A stretch of DNA of 64,000 nt from Flavobacterium channae (GTDB lineage Bacteria; Bacteroidota; Bacteroidia; Flavobacteriales; Flavobacteriaceae), in contig NZ_CP089096.1 in NCBI RefSeq assembly GCF_021172165.1, forward strand, positions 806,001-870,000, written 5' to 3'. Both the position numbers and the translations under genes were made by a program. Below, piece by piece: positions 58,501 through 64,000 of this stretch (position 1 is the first letter of the stretch; each line of letters begins with the position of its first letter). A model generated the notes under the pieces. That model was not told the DNA's origin, ran no database searches, and was given only the letters and a program-made list of their open reading frames with translations.

Positions 58501-60544
58501 TACTGGATTACCAGCAGGAGTTACAGGTTCATGGGCGGGGAATGTTGTTACTATTAGCGGAACACCAACAGTGAGTGGTACGTTTAATTATACAGTAACT
58601 GCAACAGGAGGCTGTCCACTAGCGACAGCCACAGGAACAATTACTGTTAATACTCCAAATACTGCAACTATTAGTTATCCACAACCTCTTTACTGTGTTA
58701 CGGAATCTCCAGTAGCTGTAGTATTAGCAGGAACAGGTAGTTATACAGGAGGTCAGTTTAGTGCAACACCTGCAGGATTATCTATTAATTCGAGTACAGG
58801 ATTAGTTACACCAGCAGCTAGTACACCAGGTACTTATCAAGTTAATTATTTAGTGCCAAATAATGGAGCATGTTCATCTTTTACTGTATCGACTAGTATT
58901 ACAATTACTCCAAGACCAGTTATAACAAATGTTGCATTTAGCTCAAATATTTGTGATGGAAGTAGTACTAATATCGTATTGAGTAGTAATGTGCCAGGCA
59001 CAACCTATACTTGGAGTGCAACAGTATCTAATATTACAGGATCATATGTAACGAGTGGTACCGAAGCAGATATTAATCAGATTGCATCATTAAATAATCC
59101 AGAAACTATTGGAAATATTACAATGACAATAATTCCTTATGCTAATGGATGTGATGGAACACCAAGAACAATTGAAATAACTGTAAATCCTAATCCAGTA
59201 GTTGAAACTGTTACAGTAGCAGATGATTCAGTATGTTCAGGATCAAATGTACATGTAGAAATTACAGGTAACATTAGTGGTATTACCTACACTTGGACCG
59301 CAATCACAAATGGTGTTAATGTTGTAGGAGGAGCTACATCTGGAACAATAACAGCTACATCAACTACAACAGGATTCGATTTACAAGTAGTTACAAGTAA
59401 TCCATTAGTTGCAGGAACAATTTATTTTGAAGTAAGTGCAATCCGCAATGGATGTGTTGGAAATACAATGCAAAGTGGAGTTATAACAGTTAATCCAAAT
59501 CCAGGCTTGCCAATTCCTTCACCAATCAAAACAATTTGTAGTGGAGAAGGATCAGACTTGGTTGTTGATGTTTCACCACTTATTGCAGGAACTGAGTTAA
59601 CATGGGAAGTTTTAACGATGTCGAATAATTTGATTGGAGCAGCGCCAGGAACAGGAGTAGCGCCAGTAACTATCAATGATATTTTAACAACTACAACAAA
59701 TGCACAAGGATATGTTATTTATCGAGTTCGTTCGAGTTTAGGAGATTGTCAAGGAGGTTATACAGACTTTAGAGTAAATGTAAATCCAGCGCCACTACCA
59801 GTATTAGCTGATGGTAATATTTGTATCACAGCATCAGGAGAGGTATATCAAACCTATACATTAAATACAGGACTAAATGATACAGATTATGATTTTGAAT
59901 GGTTTGATACAAATGGTGATCCAATTCCAGGAGAAACAAGTTCAACTTTAGTTGTAGATGCAGCAGGAACGTATAGTGTAATAGCAACGAATTGGTTAAC
60001 GGGATGTTCATCAGATCCTTTATTACCAAGTGCAACTGCAACGGTAAAAGAGACAATGCCAGCAACAACAATGACGGTGATTCAAAGTGAGTACTTTAGT
60101 GATAATGCTACTATAACGATAACAGTACCAGATGGAACAGGAACATTATTGTATCAATTAGATGAAGGGTCGTTCCAATCATCAAATGTATTTACAGGAG
60201 TAAGTGCAGGAGAGCATACAGTAACCGTTATCGATTCAGAGGGATGTACGTATATGACTGAAGTAGTAATGATAATTGATTATCCAAACTACTTTACACC
60301 AAATGGAGATGGTATCAACGACACATGGAATATCATTGGATTGAATCAACCAGATGCTAAATTGTACATTTTTGACCGTTATGGTAAACTATTAAAACAA
60401 TTAAGTGCAACAACAGATAGTCAAGGTTGGGATGGAACATATAATCAAGAATTGTTACCAGCAACCGATTATTGGTTCTCATTAGATTATACAGAAAATG
60501 GAGTGGCTAAACAATTTAAAGCGCACTTCTCATTGTTGAGATAA
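49541..60544 (+). CDS. Giant T9SS type B surface protein with 23 near-identical 84-residue repeats
   Basis: 3667 residues. After the signal peptide (ends NIFAQ) come two PPC-like domains (about 25-165 and 170-307), a PKD domain (about 311-395, YSWNFGDGFTSNLENPSHTY) and a proprotein-convertase P-domain-like module (about 410-573, LDHGWDSDLDIFLRCPDGT). A diverged He_PIG-type unit (627-715) and a beta-rich region to 930 follow. Ten 84-residue repeats fill 933-1772, a spacer with one diverged unit follows, and thirteen repeats fill 1948-3039. Ig-like domains shared with the first giant lead to a type B sorting domain from about 3579. Each repeat reads GLPAGVTGSWAGNVVTISGT in its core, with two Cys. 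Predicted exported, Thr-rich surface fibre, probably adhesive. Confidence 0.94.
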   Translation: MGFKKYLAIVILFIFGNVQNIFAQPSNDACSSAIPITVTNGSCSSILYTNVGATTVGSDPAPACWSPTTRSHTVWFSFVATTADIELSTNFGGTLANTQIAVYSGTCGSLTQLACQEDVNTTGGLLHTNVILHGLTIGNTYYAMVDGNGNNTGTFGICAQETLPVAPPSPIQDCDTAQFLCNTNNVSIPNGTGGPGLVQTNPSCFGSPGERAAWWYSFTVATSGTLNFTITPNGSVDYDFAVYNVTTGCPGTELVCNWDATTGATGLCGAAVGCENTITVTAGQTYAILVDRYTASSNFGFVMNFAGTTATFTSPSPTFTSSGACVGQATNFTNTTNGSNTYSWNFGDGFTSNLENPSHTYAAAGTYNVTLLVTTVPGGCQNQVTIPVTVNPIPTVNAGADTSTCSGACVSLSGSTNATGYTGPLSFSNSTSYAIPDNSTTGVNSPINVSGVFPVTIGAGSIASVCINLDHGWDSDLDIFLRCPDGTLLELSTDNGGSGSNYTSTCFTPVATNVIGSAGNTTAPFTGNYAPEQAFSTLNGCTANGTWQLFVQDDTMFVSGSITGWTITFNNSYPPFVWSPTTAMTGANTLTPSVCPTSTTTYTLTAYGAGGCVVTDTVLVTVTSGPTLTLTSAAATTNQSVCANSAITNITYAVAGGATGATVVGLPAGVTGSYAAGVFTISGTPTTSGTYNYTVTTTGGGCTAATATGVINVNTAPVLINITSTTPICSGNNAVYTLTGTPNAIITYNINGGASQTITLSATGTATVTVSSVVANTTLNATNVATAGTTVTGNGLSASGGVNPGNATGAISALGAAANTTNCATIDNANNTQTITLQHLVPAGTVITISIARSNNQGNVNISDGTTNIGAFNAGPNNALQQITVITTVATNTITITRVNGTTWIDGVQYTITLPGCSTPIAMSNTVTVISQNTIASGTNQTVCVNSAITNITLATTGATGATFTGLPAGVTGSWAGNVVTISGTPTVSGTFNYTVTTTGGCPPATTTGTITVTPLNTIAAGTNQTVCVNSAITNITLATTGATGATFTGLPAGVTGSWAGNVVTISGTPTVSGTFNYTVTTTGGCPPATTTGTITVTPLNTIASGTNQTVCINSAITNITLATTGATGATFTGLPTGVTGSWAGNVVTISGTPTVSGTFNYTVTTTGGCPPATTSGTITVTPLNTIAAGTSQTVCINSSITTISLATTGATGATFTGLPAGVTGSWAGNVVTISGTPTVSGTFNYTVTTTGGCPPATTTGTITVTPQNTIAAGTNQTVCINSAITNITLATTGATGATFTGLPTGVTGSWAGNVVTISGTPTVSGTFNYTVTTTGGCPPATTTGTITVTPQNTIAAGTNQTVCINSAITNITLATTGATGATFTGLPAGVTGSWAGNVVTISGTPTVSGTFNYTVTTTGGCPPATTTGTITVTPQNTIAAGTNQTVCINSAITNITLATTGATGATFTGLPAGVTGSWAGNVVTISGTPTVSGTFNYTVTTTGGCPPATTTGTITVTPQNTIAAGTNQTVCINSAITNITLATTGATGATFTGLPAGVTGSWAGNVVTISGTPTVSGTFNYTVTTTGGCPPATTTGIITVTPQNTIAAGTNQTVCINSAITNITLATTGATGATFTGLPAGVTGSWAGNVVTISGTPTVSGTFNYTVTTTGGCPPATTTGTITVTPQNTIAAGTSQTVCVGNAITNITLATTGATGAIFTGLPAGVTGSWAGNVVTISGTPTVSGTFNYTVTTTGGCPPATTTGTITVNPTATPVTGFSYSTPVCINAANPTPTTVPGFTTGGVYSSTAGLSINSSTGEINLSLSSAGTYTVTYFYGATSCGAAGSSTFNITITPLPTISLTSAPATNNQTICVNSAVTAITYSVSNATGATASGLPAGITGSFSSGTFTISGTPTVSGTFNYTVTTTGGCSPAATATGTITVTPQNTIAAGTNQTVCINSAITNITLATTGATGATFTGLPAGVTGSWAGNVVTISGTPTVSGTFNYTVTTTGGCPPATTTGTITVTPQNTIAAGTNQTVCINSAITNITLATTGATGATFTGLPAGVTGSWAGNVVTISGTPTVSGTFNYTVTTTGGCPPATTTGTITVTPQNTIAAGTNQTVCINSAITNITLATTGATGATFTGLPAGVAGSWAGNVVTISGTPTVSGTFNYTVTTTGGCPPATTTGIITVTPQNTIAAGTNQTVCINSAITNITLATTGATGATFTGLPAGVTGSWAGNVVTISGTPTVSGTFNYTVTTTGGCPPATTTGTITVTPQNTIAAGTNQTVCINSAITNITLATTGATGATFTGLPTGVTGSWAGNVVTISGTPTVSGTFNYTVTTTGGCPPATTTGTITVTPLNTIAAGTNQTVCINSAITNITLATTGATGATFTGLPAGVAGSWAGNVVTISGTPTVSGTFNYTVTTTGGCPPATTTGIITVTPQNTIAAGTNQTVCINSAITNITLATTGATGATFTGLPAGVTGSWAGNVVTISGTPTMSGTFNYTVTTTGGCPPATTTGTITVTPQNTIAAGTNQTVCINSAITNITLATTGATGATFTGLPAGVTGSWAGNVVTISGTPTVSGTFNYTVTTTGGCPPATTTGTITVTPQNTIAAGTNQTVCINSAITNITLATTGATGATFTGLPAGVTGSWAGNVVTISGTPTVSGTFNYTVTTTGGCPPATTTGTITVTPQNTIAAGTNQTVCINSAITNITLATTGATGATFTGLPAGVTGSWAGNVVTISGTPTVSGTFNYTVTTTGGCPPATTTGTITVTPQNTIAAGTNQTVCINSAITNITLATTGATGATFTGLPAGVTGSWAGNVVTISGTPTVSGTFNYTVTTTGGCPPATTTGTITVTPQNTIAAGTNQTVCINSAITNITLATTGATGATFTGLPAGVTGSWAGNVVTISGTPTVSGTFNYTVTTTGGCPPATTTGTITVTPQNTIAAGTNQTVCINSAITNITLATTGATGATFTGLPAGVTGSWAGNVVTISGTPTVSGTFNYTVTATGGCPLATATGTITVNTPNTATISYPQPLYCVTESPVAVVLAGTGSYTGGQFSATPAGLSINSSTGLVTPAASTPGTYQVNYLVPNNGACSSFTVSTSITITPRPVITNVAFSSNICDGSSTNIVLSSNVPGTTYTWSATVSNITGSYVTSGTEADINQIASLNNPETIGNITMTIIPYANGCDGTPRTIEITVNPNPVVETVTVADDSVCSGSNVHVEITGNISGITYTWTAITNGVNVVGGATSGTITATSTTTGFDLQVVTSNPLVAGTIYFEVSAIRNGCVGNTMQSGVITVNPNPGLPIPSPIKTICSGEGSDLVVDVSPLIAGTELTWEVLTMSNNLIGAAPGTGVAPVTINDILTTTTNAQGYVIYRVRSSLGDCQGGYTDFRVNVNPAPLPVLADGNICITASGEVYQTYTLNTGLNDTDYDFEWFDTNGDPIPGETSSTLVVDAAGTYSVIATNWLTGCSSDPLLPSATATVKETMPATTMTVIQSEYFSDNATITITVPDGTGTLLYQLDEGSFQSSNVFTGVSAGEHTVTVIDSEGCTYMTEVVMIIDYPNYFTPNGDGINDTWNIIGLNQPDAKLYIFDRYGKLLKQLSATTDSQGWDGTYNQELLPATDYWFSLDYTENGVAKQFKAHFSLLR
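52337..54856 (+). repeat. Tandem array 1: 10 units of 252 bases (84 aa)
   Basis: Units begin NTIA at 52337 and every 252 bases to 54605. They differ by scattered synonymous changes and a few replacements: units 1-2 VCVN, units 3 and 5 LPTG, unit 4 SSITTIS, unit 8 GIITV, unit 10 SQTVCVGN. The last unit ends in VNPTATP, where the array stops. Confidence 0.97.
55382..58657 (+). repeat. Tandem array 2: 13 units of 252 bases (84 aa)
   Basis: Units begin NTIA at 55382 and every 252 bases to 58406. Most are nearly identical at DNA level. The final unit is diverged at its end (VTATGGCPLATATGTITVNT). A three-unit (756-base) super-period is visible. A diverged related unit (about 55118-55381) precedes the array. 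Confidence 0.97.
58930..60544 (+). repeat. C-terminal segment nearly identical to the end of the first giant gene
   Basis: Direct-repeat partner of 47340-48955. Encodes Ig-like domains and the type B sorting domain in both genes. Confidence 0.93.
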
Positions 60545-60553
60545 TTAATTTAA

Positions 60554-60583
60554 AAGTAAGGTAGCCTTCGGGTTACCTTACTT
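60554..60583 (+). terminator. UUCG-capped hairpin after the second giant gene
   Basis: A 13-bp stem (AAGTAAGGTAGCC arm, one G-T pair) closed by a C-TTCG-G loop, 9 bases past the stop. A-rich rather than T-rich sequence follows, so it may stabilise the mRNA end or act together with the next terminator. Confidence 0.65.
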
Positions 60584-60591
60584 AATAAAAC

Positions 60592-60625
60592 AAAAAAGAG
60601 CTCAAATTTGAGCTCTTTTTTATTT
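60592..60625. terminator. Bidirectional terminator between the second giant gene and the aminotransferase gene
   Basis: GAGCTCAAATTTGAGCTC, a perfect palindrome flanked by six A and six T. Confidence 0.88.
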
Positions 60626-60640
60626 TAATAACTTTTCCTA

Positions 60641-61834
60641 TTATCTTTTATTATAAGCTGAAATAGCTTCTTTTAATATTTGAACAGATTTAATTAAATC
60701 GTCTTTCTTTAAAACATAAGCAATACGAACTTCATCTAATCCTACATTTGGAGTTGAATAGAAACCAGCAGCAGGAGCAACCATTACAGTTTCTCCATTT
60801 AAATCATAAGATTCTAATAACCATTGCGCAAAGTCATCAGCATTATCAACTGGTAATTTAGCAATACAATAAAAAGCTCCTTTTGGTGTTGCAACTTTAA
60901 CTCCTTCAATTTTGTTTAATTCAGAAATTAAAGTATCTCTACGATCTTTGTATTCAGAAATAACATCATCAAAATAGCTTTGAGGAGTTTCTAAAGCAGC
61001 TTCACTTGCAATTTGAGCATAAGTAGGAGGGCTCAATCTAGCTTGAGCAAATTTCATAGCAGTAGCCATTACTTCTTTGTTTTTAGAAACAATACAACCA
61101 ATACGAGCTCCACACATACTATAACGCTTAGAAACGGAATCAATCATAATTGCATTTTCTTCTAAACCAGGAACATTCATAACAGAGAAATGTTTGTCTC
61201 CATCATATATGAATTCACGGTAAACTTCATCGGCAATTAAGAATAAATCATGTTTCTTAACAATCTCTGCTAATTTTAAAATTTCTTCTTTAGAATATAA
61301 ATAACCTGTTGGGTTTCCAGGGTTACAAATTAAAATTGCTTTTGTTTTTGGAGTAATTAATTTTTCAAAAGCTTCAATTGGAGGCAATGCAAATCCAGTT
61401 TCAATACCAGAAATAACAGGAATAACATTTACACCAGAGGCAGTTGAAAATCCATTATAATTTGCATAAAAAGGCTCAGGGATAATTATTTCATCACCAG
61501 CATCCATCGTACTACCCATTGCAAAAAGCAGCGCTTCTGAACCACCAGTTGTGATAATGATATCTTGAGTATCAATAGGTAATCCATGATTTTTGTAGTA
61601 CTGAGAAAGTTTGTTTCTATAACTTTCAAAACCAGCAGAATGACTGTATTCTAAAACAGAGATGTCAGCATTTTTTACTGCTTGTATAGCTACATCAGGA
61701 GTTTTAATATCTGGTTGTCCAATATTTAAATGGTATACTTTATGACCTTTTTTCTTAGCAATTTCTGCATAAGGAACCAATTTTCTAATTGGCGATTCTG
61801 GCATCTGTTGCCCTTTTACGGAAACTTTTGGCAT
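60641..61834 (-). CDS. Class I/II PLP-dependent aminotransferase
   Basis: 397 residues of the aspartate-aminotransferase fold-type I: YHLNIGQPDIKTPD, ITTGGSEALLFA, CNPGNPTGYLYS, LIADEVYREFIYDG and DSVSKRYSMCGARIG, in which the Lys forms the Schiff base with PLP. I start at the ATG at 61834 (MPKVSVKGQQMPESP); a longer frame from 61897 adds 21 residues without similarity. Probable role in amino-acid metabolism (aspartate or aromatic amino acids); specificity cannot be read. It stands alone between a terminator and a divergent protease gene. Confidence 0.92.
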   Translation of the reverse strand: MPKVSVKGQQMPESPIRKLVPYAEIAKKKGHKVYHLNIGQPDIKTPDVAIQAVKNADISVLEYSHSAGFESYRNKLSQYYKNHGLPIDTQDIIITTGGSEALLFAMGSTMDAGDEIIIPEPFYANYNGFSTASGVNVIPVISGIETGFALPPIEAFEKLITPKTKAILICNPGNPTGYLYSKEEILKLAEIVKKHDLFLIADEVYREFIYDGDKHFSVMNVPGLEENAIMIDSVSKRYSMCGARIGCIVSKNKEVMATAMKFAQARLSPPTYAQIASEAALETPQSYFDDVISEYKDRRDTLISELNKIEGVKVATPKGAFYCIAKLPVDNADDFAQWLLESYDLNGETVMVAPAAGFYSTPNVGLDEVRIAYVLKKDDLIKSVQILKEAISAYNKR

Positions 61835-61852
61835 GACTGTTTTTTTTAGTTG

Positions 61853-61864
61853 CGCAAAATTGCG
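61853..61864. promoter_or_regulatory. Palindrome upstream of the aminotransferase gene
   Basis: CGCAAAATTGCG, a perfect 12-base inverted repeat 19 bases before the ATG; a possible operator site. Weak evidence. Confidence 0.3.
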
Positions 61865-61937
61865 ATTTTTTTTTGTGATATTATTAAAACATAGCATTAA
61901 AAAATGTTAAATCAATTATTTATTGACTGAATTTTCT

Positions 61938-61945
61938 TATCTTAG
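61938..61945 (+). promoter_or_regulatory. Probable -7 box for the retropepsin-like protease gene
   Basis: TATCTTAG, one mismatch from TAnnTTTG, 13 bases before the ATG. Confidence 0.35.
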
Positions 61946-61957
61946 AATAAAAAAAAT

Positions 61958-63274
61958 ATGACAAAATTATTCTTCTTGAGAATATTAATTTTCTTTACTT
62001 TTTTTTCGTTTGCTCAAGATTCAATTGTTTGGAAGTCAAAAAGAGATATAATTAAAATTCCTTTTGAACTTTCTCACAATCTGATGATAGTAGATGTTGT
62101 TTTTAATGGAGTGAAATTGAAAATGATTGCCGATACTGGAGCGTCTAAAAGTATTGTTTTTAGTTTACCAGAAAATGATTCTTTAGAAGTTAAAGAAGCG
62201 AATTTAATATCTATTTCAGGTGCTGGAATCAGTGAAAAAGTTGAAGGCTATTTGTCTAAAAAAAATACACTTCAAATTCATGGATTTCAAGACAATAACT
62301 TTGAAGCAATATTTGTATTTAATCACGATATTAGTTTGGTAAATAAATTAGGTATTCCGATTAACGGAATTTTGGGAAGTTCTTTTTTTAAAAAGTATTT
62401 GGTCGAAATTGATTATGAGAGAAAGAAGATATTCTTGCATAAATCAAAGCAAAAAAAGCTTAAAAAAATAGCCAATGATTATGTGGAATCAACAATTGAA
62501 ATTAATAAATCAAGACCTTATATATTTTTAAAAACCAAGCTTGAGAATGAGATAGATGATTTAAAACTTTTGTTTGATACTGGCTTAGGAGATGGATTAT
62601 GGTTGTTTGAAAACGATAAAATTAAAAGTAATTCCATCTTTTTTATTGATTATTTAGGGAAAGGTCTTTCAGGTGATATTTTTGGAAAAAAGTCTAGGGT
62701 AGAAGAAGTAACTTTAGAAAATAATGTTCTTAAAGGAGTTTTAGTTTCATATCCTGATATTAATTATTTCGATAAGACGATGATTGTTGATAAGCGAAAC
62801 GGATCTCTTGGAGGTGAAGTAATTAAAAGATTCAACTGGATTTTAGATTATGAAAACCAAAAGGTATATTTTAGAAAAAACACACTTTTTGATAAACCTT
62901 TTAATTACAACATGGCCGGAATTGAAGTGCAACATAGTGGATTTCATGTTATAAGTGAAAAAATGGAGAATGCGTTTTCAACAAATGTTATTAATTTGGA
63001 CAACAGAGGTGTTGATTATTCTTCTGAGAGATTTATTTTCGAATTAAAACCAAATTTTGAAATTTATTCGGTAAGAAAAGATTCTCCAGGCGATAAGGCA
63101 GGACTTCTAATAGGTGATAAAATAATTGAAATTAACAATAGACCAGCTCATAAACTTTCTATCCAAAGTATAACCGACTTGTTTCAATCAGAAGAAGGTA
63201 AACCAATAACAATAGTTGTTGAACGAGAAGGTAAAATACTAACGTTCAAATTTAATTTAGAAAAAGTACTATAA
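61958..63274 (+). CDS. Exported retropepsin-like aspartyl protease with C-terminal PDZ domain
   Basis: 438 residues. Signal peptide MTKLFFLRILIFFTFFSFAQ. Two DTG-type motifs: MIADTGASK with Asp59 and LLFDTGLGDGLWLF with Asp207, so one chain could supply both catalytic aspartates, as in pepsin-like two-lobed enzymes. GILGSSFFKKYLVEIDY and GSLGGEVIKRFNWILDYE are the usual partner strands after each. A PDZ domain fills about 355-435 (KDSPGDKAGLLIGDKIIEINN). It should act in the periplasm or at the outer membrane. Bidirectional terminator downstream. Activity and substrates unknown. Confidence 0.88.
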   Translation: MTKLFFLRILIFFTFFSFAQDSIVWKSKRDIIKIPFELSHNLMIVDVVFNGVKLKMIADTGASKSIVFSLPENDSLEVKEANLISISGAGISEKVEGYLSKKNTLQIHGFQDNNFEAIFVFNHDISLVNKLGIPINGILGSSFFKKYLVEIDYERKKIFLHKSKQKKLKKIANDYVESTIEINKSRPYIFLKTKLENEIDDLKLLFDTGLGDGLWLFENDKIKSNSIFFIDYLGKGLSGDIFGKKSRVEEVTLENNVLKGVLVSYPDINYFDKTMIVDKRNGSLGGEVIKRFNWILDYENQKVYFRKNTLFDKPFNYNMAGIEVQHSGFHVISEKMENAFSTNVINLDNRGVDYSSERFIFELKPNFEIYSVRKDSPGDKAGLLIGDKIIEINNRPAHKLSIQSITDLFQSEEGKPITIVVEREGKILTFKFNLEKVL

Positions 63275-63303
63275 AAAAAGTCCCAATTTAATTGGGACTT
63301 TTA
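63275..63303. terminator. Bidirectional terminator between protease and DUF1573 genes
   Basis: AAAAGTCCCAAT and ATTGGGACTTTT arms with a 3-base loop, flanked by A and T runs. Serves both convergent genes; the right end touches the DUF1573 stop. Confidence 0.88.
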
Positions 63304-63304
63304 T

Positions 63305-63733
63305 TTATGAATTTGGAAATGTTTTCTTTTTTACCAGAGGACTAACTTCTTCTTTAACAATTACAGTTCCTTTGATTCGTAATGGCACCATTCCGTTAGG
63401 TTTGTTAATTGCATTAGTTTCAATAGTAATTGTTTTACTTATCGGTCCTGGGTTCATGTTGTATTGTACTTTGATTTGGCTTTTAGCACCTGGAGCAATT
63501 GGTTCTTTTGGCCATTCTGGAACAGTACAACCGCAACTTGATTTTGCGTTTTTAATAATTAAAGGCTCATCACCAGTGTTTGTAAATTCGAAAACTCTAA
63601 TACCATCATCCTTTCCTTTTTCTACTTCTCCATAATTTATGGTTTCCTCTTTAAATTCAATCTTTGCGCCAGATTGAGCAAAGGAAGATATTCCGATTAA
63701 TACAGTTAAATAAACAAGTAATTTTTTCATCAT
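63305..63733 (-). CDS. DUF1573 secreted protein
   Basis: 142 residues. Signal peptide (MMKKLLVYLTVLIGISSFAQ; the second ATG is also possible). The mature part is the DUF1573 immunoglobulin-like fold: INYGEVEKGKDDGIRVFEFTN, then SSCGCTVPEWPKEPIAPG with the conserved Cys-Gly-Cys, and IPLRI-type closing strands. The function of DUF1573 is not known; these small envelope proteins are common in Bacteroidota. It is divergent from valS, with its own promoter. Confidence 0.9.
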   Translation of the reverse strand: MMKKLLVYLTVLIGISSFAQSGAKIEFKEETINYGEVEKGKDDGIRVFEFTNTGDEPLIIKNAKSSCGCTVPEWPKEPIAPGAKSQIKVQYNMNPGPISKTITIETNAINKPNGMVPLRIKGTVIVKEEVSPLVKKKTFPNS

Positions 63734-63755
63734 CTTATAAATTAATAGGTTGTTG

Positions 63756-63786
63756 TAAAATTAATTAAATATAAGCAACCAACAAA
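63756..63786 (-). promoter_or_regulatory. Promoter for the DUF1573 gene
   Basis: Minus strand: TTTG (63783-63786), 19 bases, then TAATTTTA (63756-63763), one mismatch from TAnnTTTG. Confidence 0.45.
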
Positions 63787-63822
63787 CTACTCCTAACATT
63801 TTTTTTATTTTCGTTATATAGT

Positions 63823-63830
63823 TACTTTTG
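63823..63830 (+). promoter_or_regulatory. -7 promoter box for valS
   Basis: TACTTTTG, an exact TAnnTTTG match. It implies a leader of about 90 bases before the ATG, in which AATGAAC and GTTCATT can pair (63877-63899). Confidence 0.5.
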
Positions 63831-63929
63831 CATTTAGTAATACAAAAAATATACCAAACTAAGTTTTGGAAAGTTAAATGAACAATTTAATAGTTCATTA
63901 ATTCAATAATTAAATAAGAAAAATATATA

Positions 63930-64000
63930 ATGATTCCTGCACAATTCAACGCAAAAGAAGTAGAACAGAAATGGTATGATTACTGGATGAAAAATGATTA
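63930..64000 (+). CDS. valS: Valyl-tRNA synthetase (5' end only)
   Basis: Only 23 codons are in the window. They read MIPAQFNAKEVEQKWYDYWM, a typical N-terminus of bacterial ValRS (the E-x-x-W-Y-x-x-W pattern preceding the catalytic domain). The gene continues past the right edge. The start is fixed by the single ATG after an AT-rich leader. Confidence 0.85.
   Translation, partial: MIPAQFNAKEVEQKWYDYWMKND

Noticed and set aside
52337-58657. Possible CRISPR-like array because of regular repeats
   Set aside because: Units are contiguous, 252 bases long, coding and without spacers.
41933-60544. Genomic island or prophage carrying the giant genes
   Set aside because: No integrase, transposase, tRNA junction or att-like repeats; flanking core genes are intact. 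The richer G and C content fits the Thr/Gly/Ala-rich repeats.
63831-63929. T-box or amino-acid-responsive leader before valS
   Set aside because: Leader is about 90 bases, has only a 7-bp stem and no T-box consensus.

Overview
The window reads as a chromosomal segment of a Flavobacteriaceae bacterium, most likely Flavobacterium or a close relative. The base composition is AT-rich. Promoters carry the Bacteroidota -7 box TAnnTTTG, in several cases with a TTG/TTTG -33 element 19-20 bases upstream, and Shine-Dalgarno sequences are not evident. Three large secreted proteins end in type IX secretion system (T9SS) type B sorting domains. Core proteins (PurA, GyrB, SecDF fusion, Mdh, CysS, FolE, Lgt, YidD) match the lengths and motifs expected of Bacteroidota. 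No tRNA, rRNA, CRISPR array, insertion sequence or prophage was seen.

Layout. 1-6.3 kb (minus strand): a partial LptA/OstA-like protein, purA, a Fur-family regulator, a bifunctional RelA/SpoT enzyme and a SpoU/TrmH RNA methyltransferase. 6.4-12.6 kb (minus): two exported amidohydrolase-like proteins in an operon, then a T9SS type B cargo protein. 12.7-21.3 kb: a surface-polysaccharide locus with mixed orientations, holding a FemAB-like acyltransferase, a sugar aminotransferase, a hexapeptide acyltransferase, a Wzx-type flippase, four glycosyltransferases and an FdtA-type sugar ketoisomerase. Aminotransferase plus ketoisomerase point to a dTDP-3-amino-3,6-dideoxyhexose. ftsE heads the minus-strand operon at its right end. 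22.1-28.4 kb: a 1003-aa TPR protein, an outer-membrane barrel flanked by REP-like elements, an unknown secreted protein and a GreA/GreB-like protein. 28.7-39.5 kb: asnB, gyrB, a secreted protein, mdh, secDF, a lipoprotein, lgt and yidD. 39.5-41.8 kb: cysS and folE.

41.9-60.5 kb is the most unusual part. Two giant T9SS type B surface proteins (2201 and 3667 aa) are each preceded by a small secreted protein gene. The first carries 12 tandem 79-aa units, and the second carries 23 near-identical 84-aa units in two arrays. The last ~1.6 kb of the two genes is nearly identical and forms a direct repeat 11,589 bases apart. The repeats have higher-order structure (a two-unit alternation in the first gene, a three-unit 756-base period in the second), which indicates ongoing recombination.

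60.6-64 kb: a class I aminotransferase, an exported retropepsin-like protease with a PDZ domain, a DUF1573 protein and the first codons of valS.
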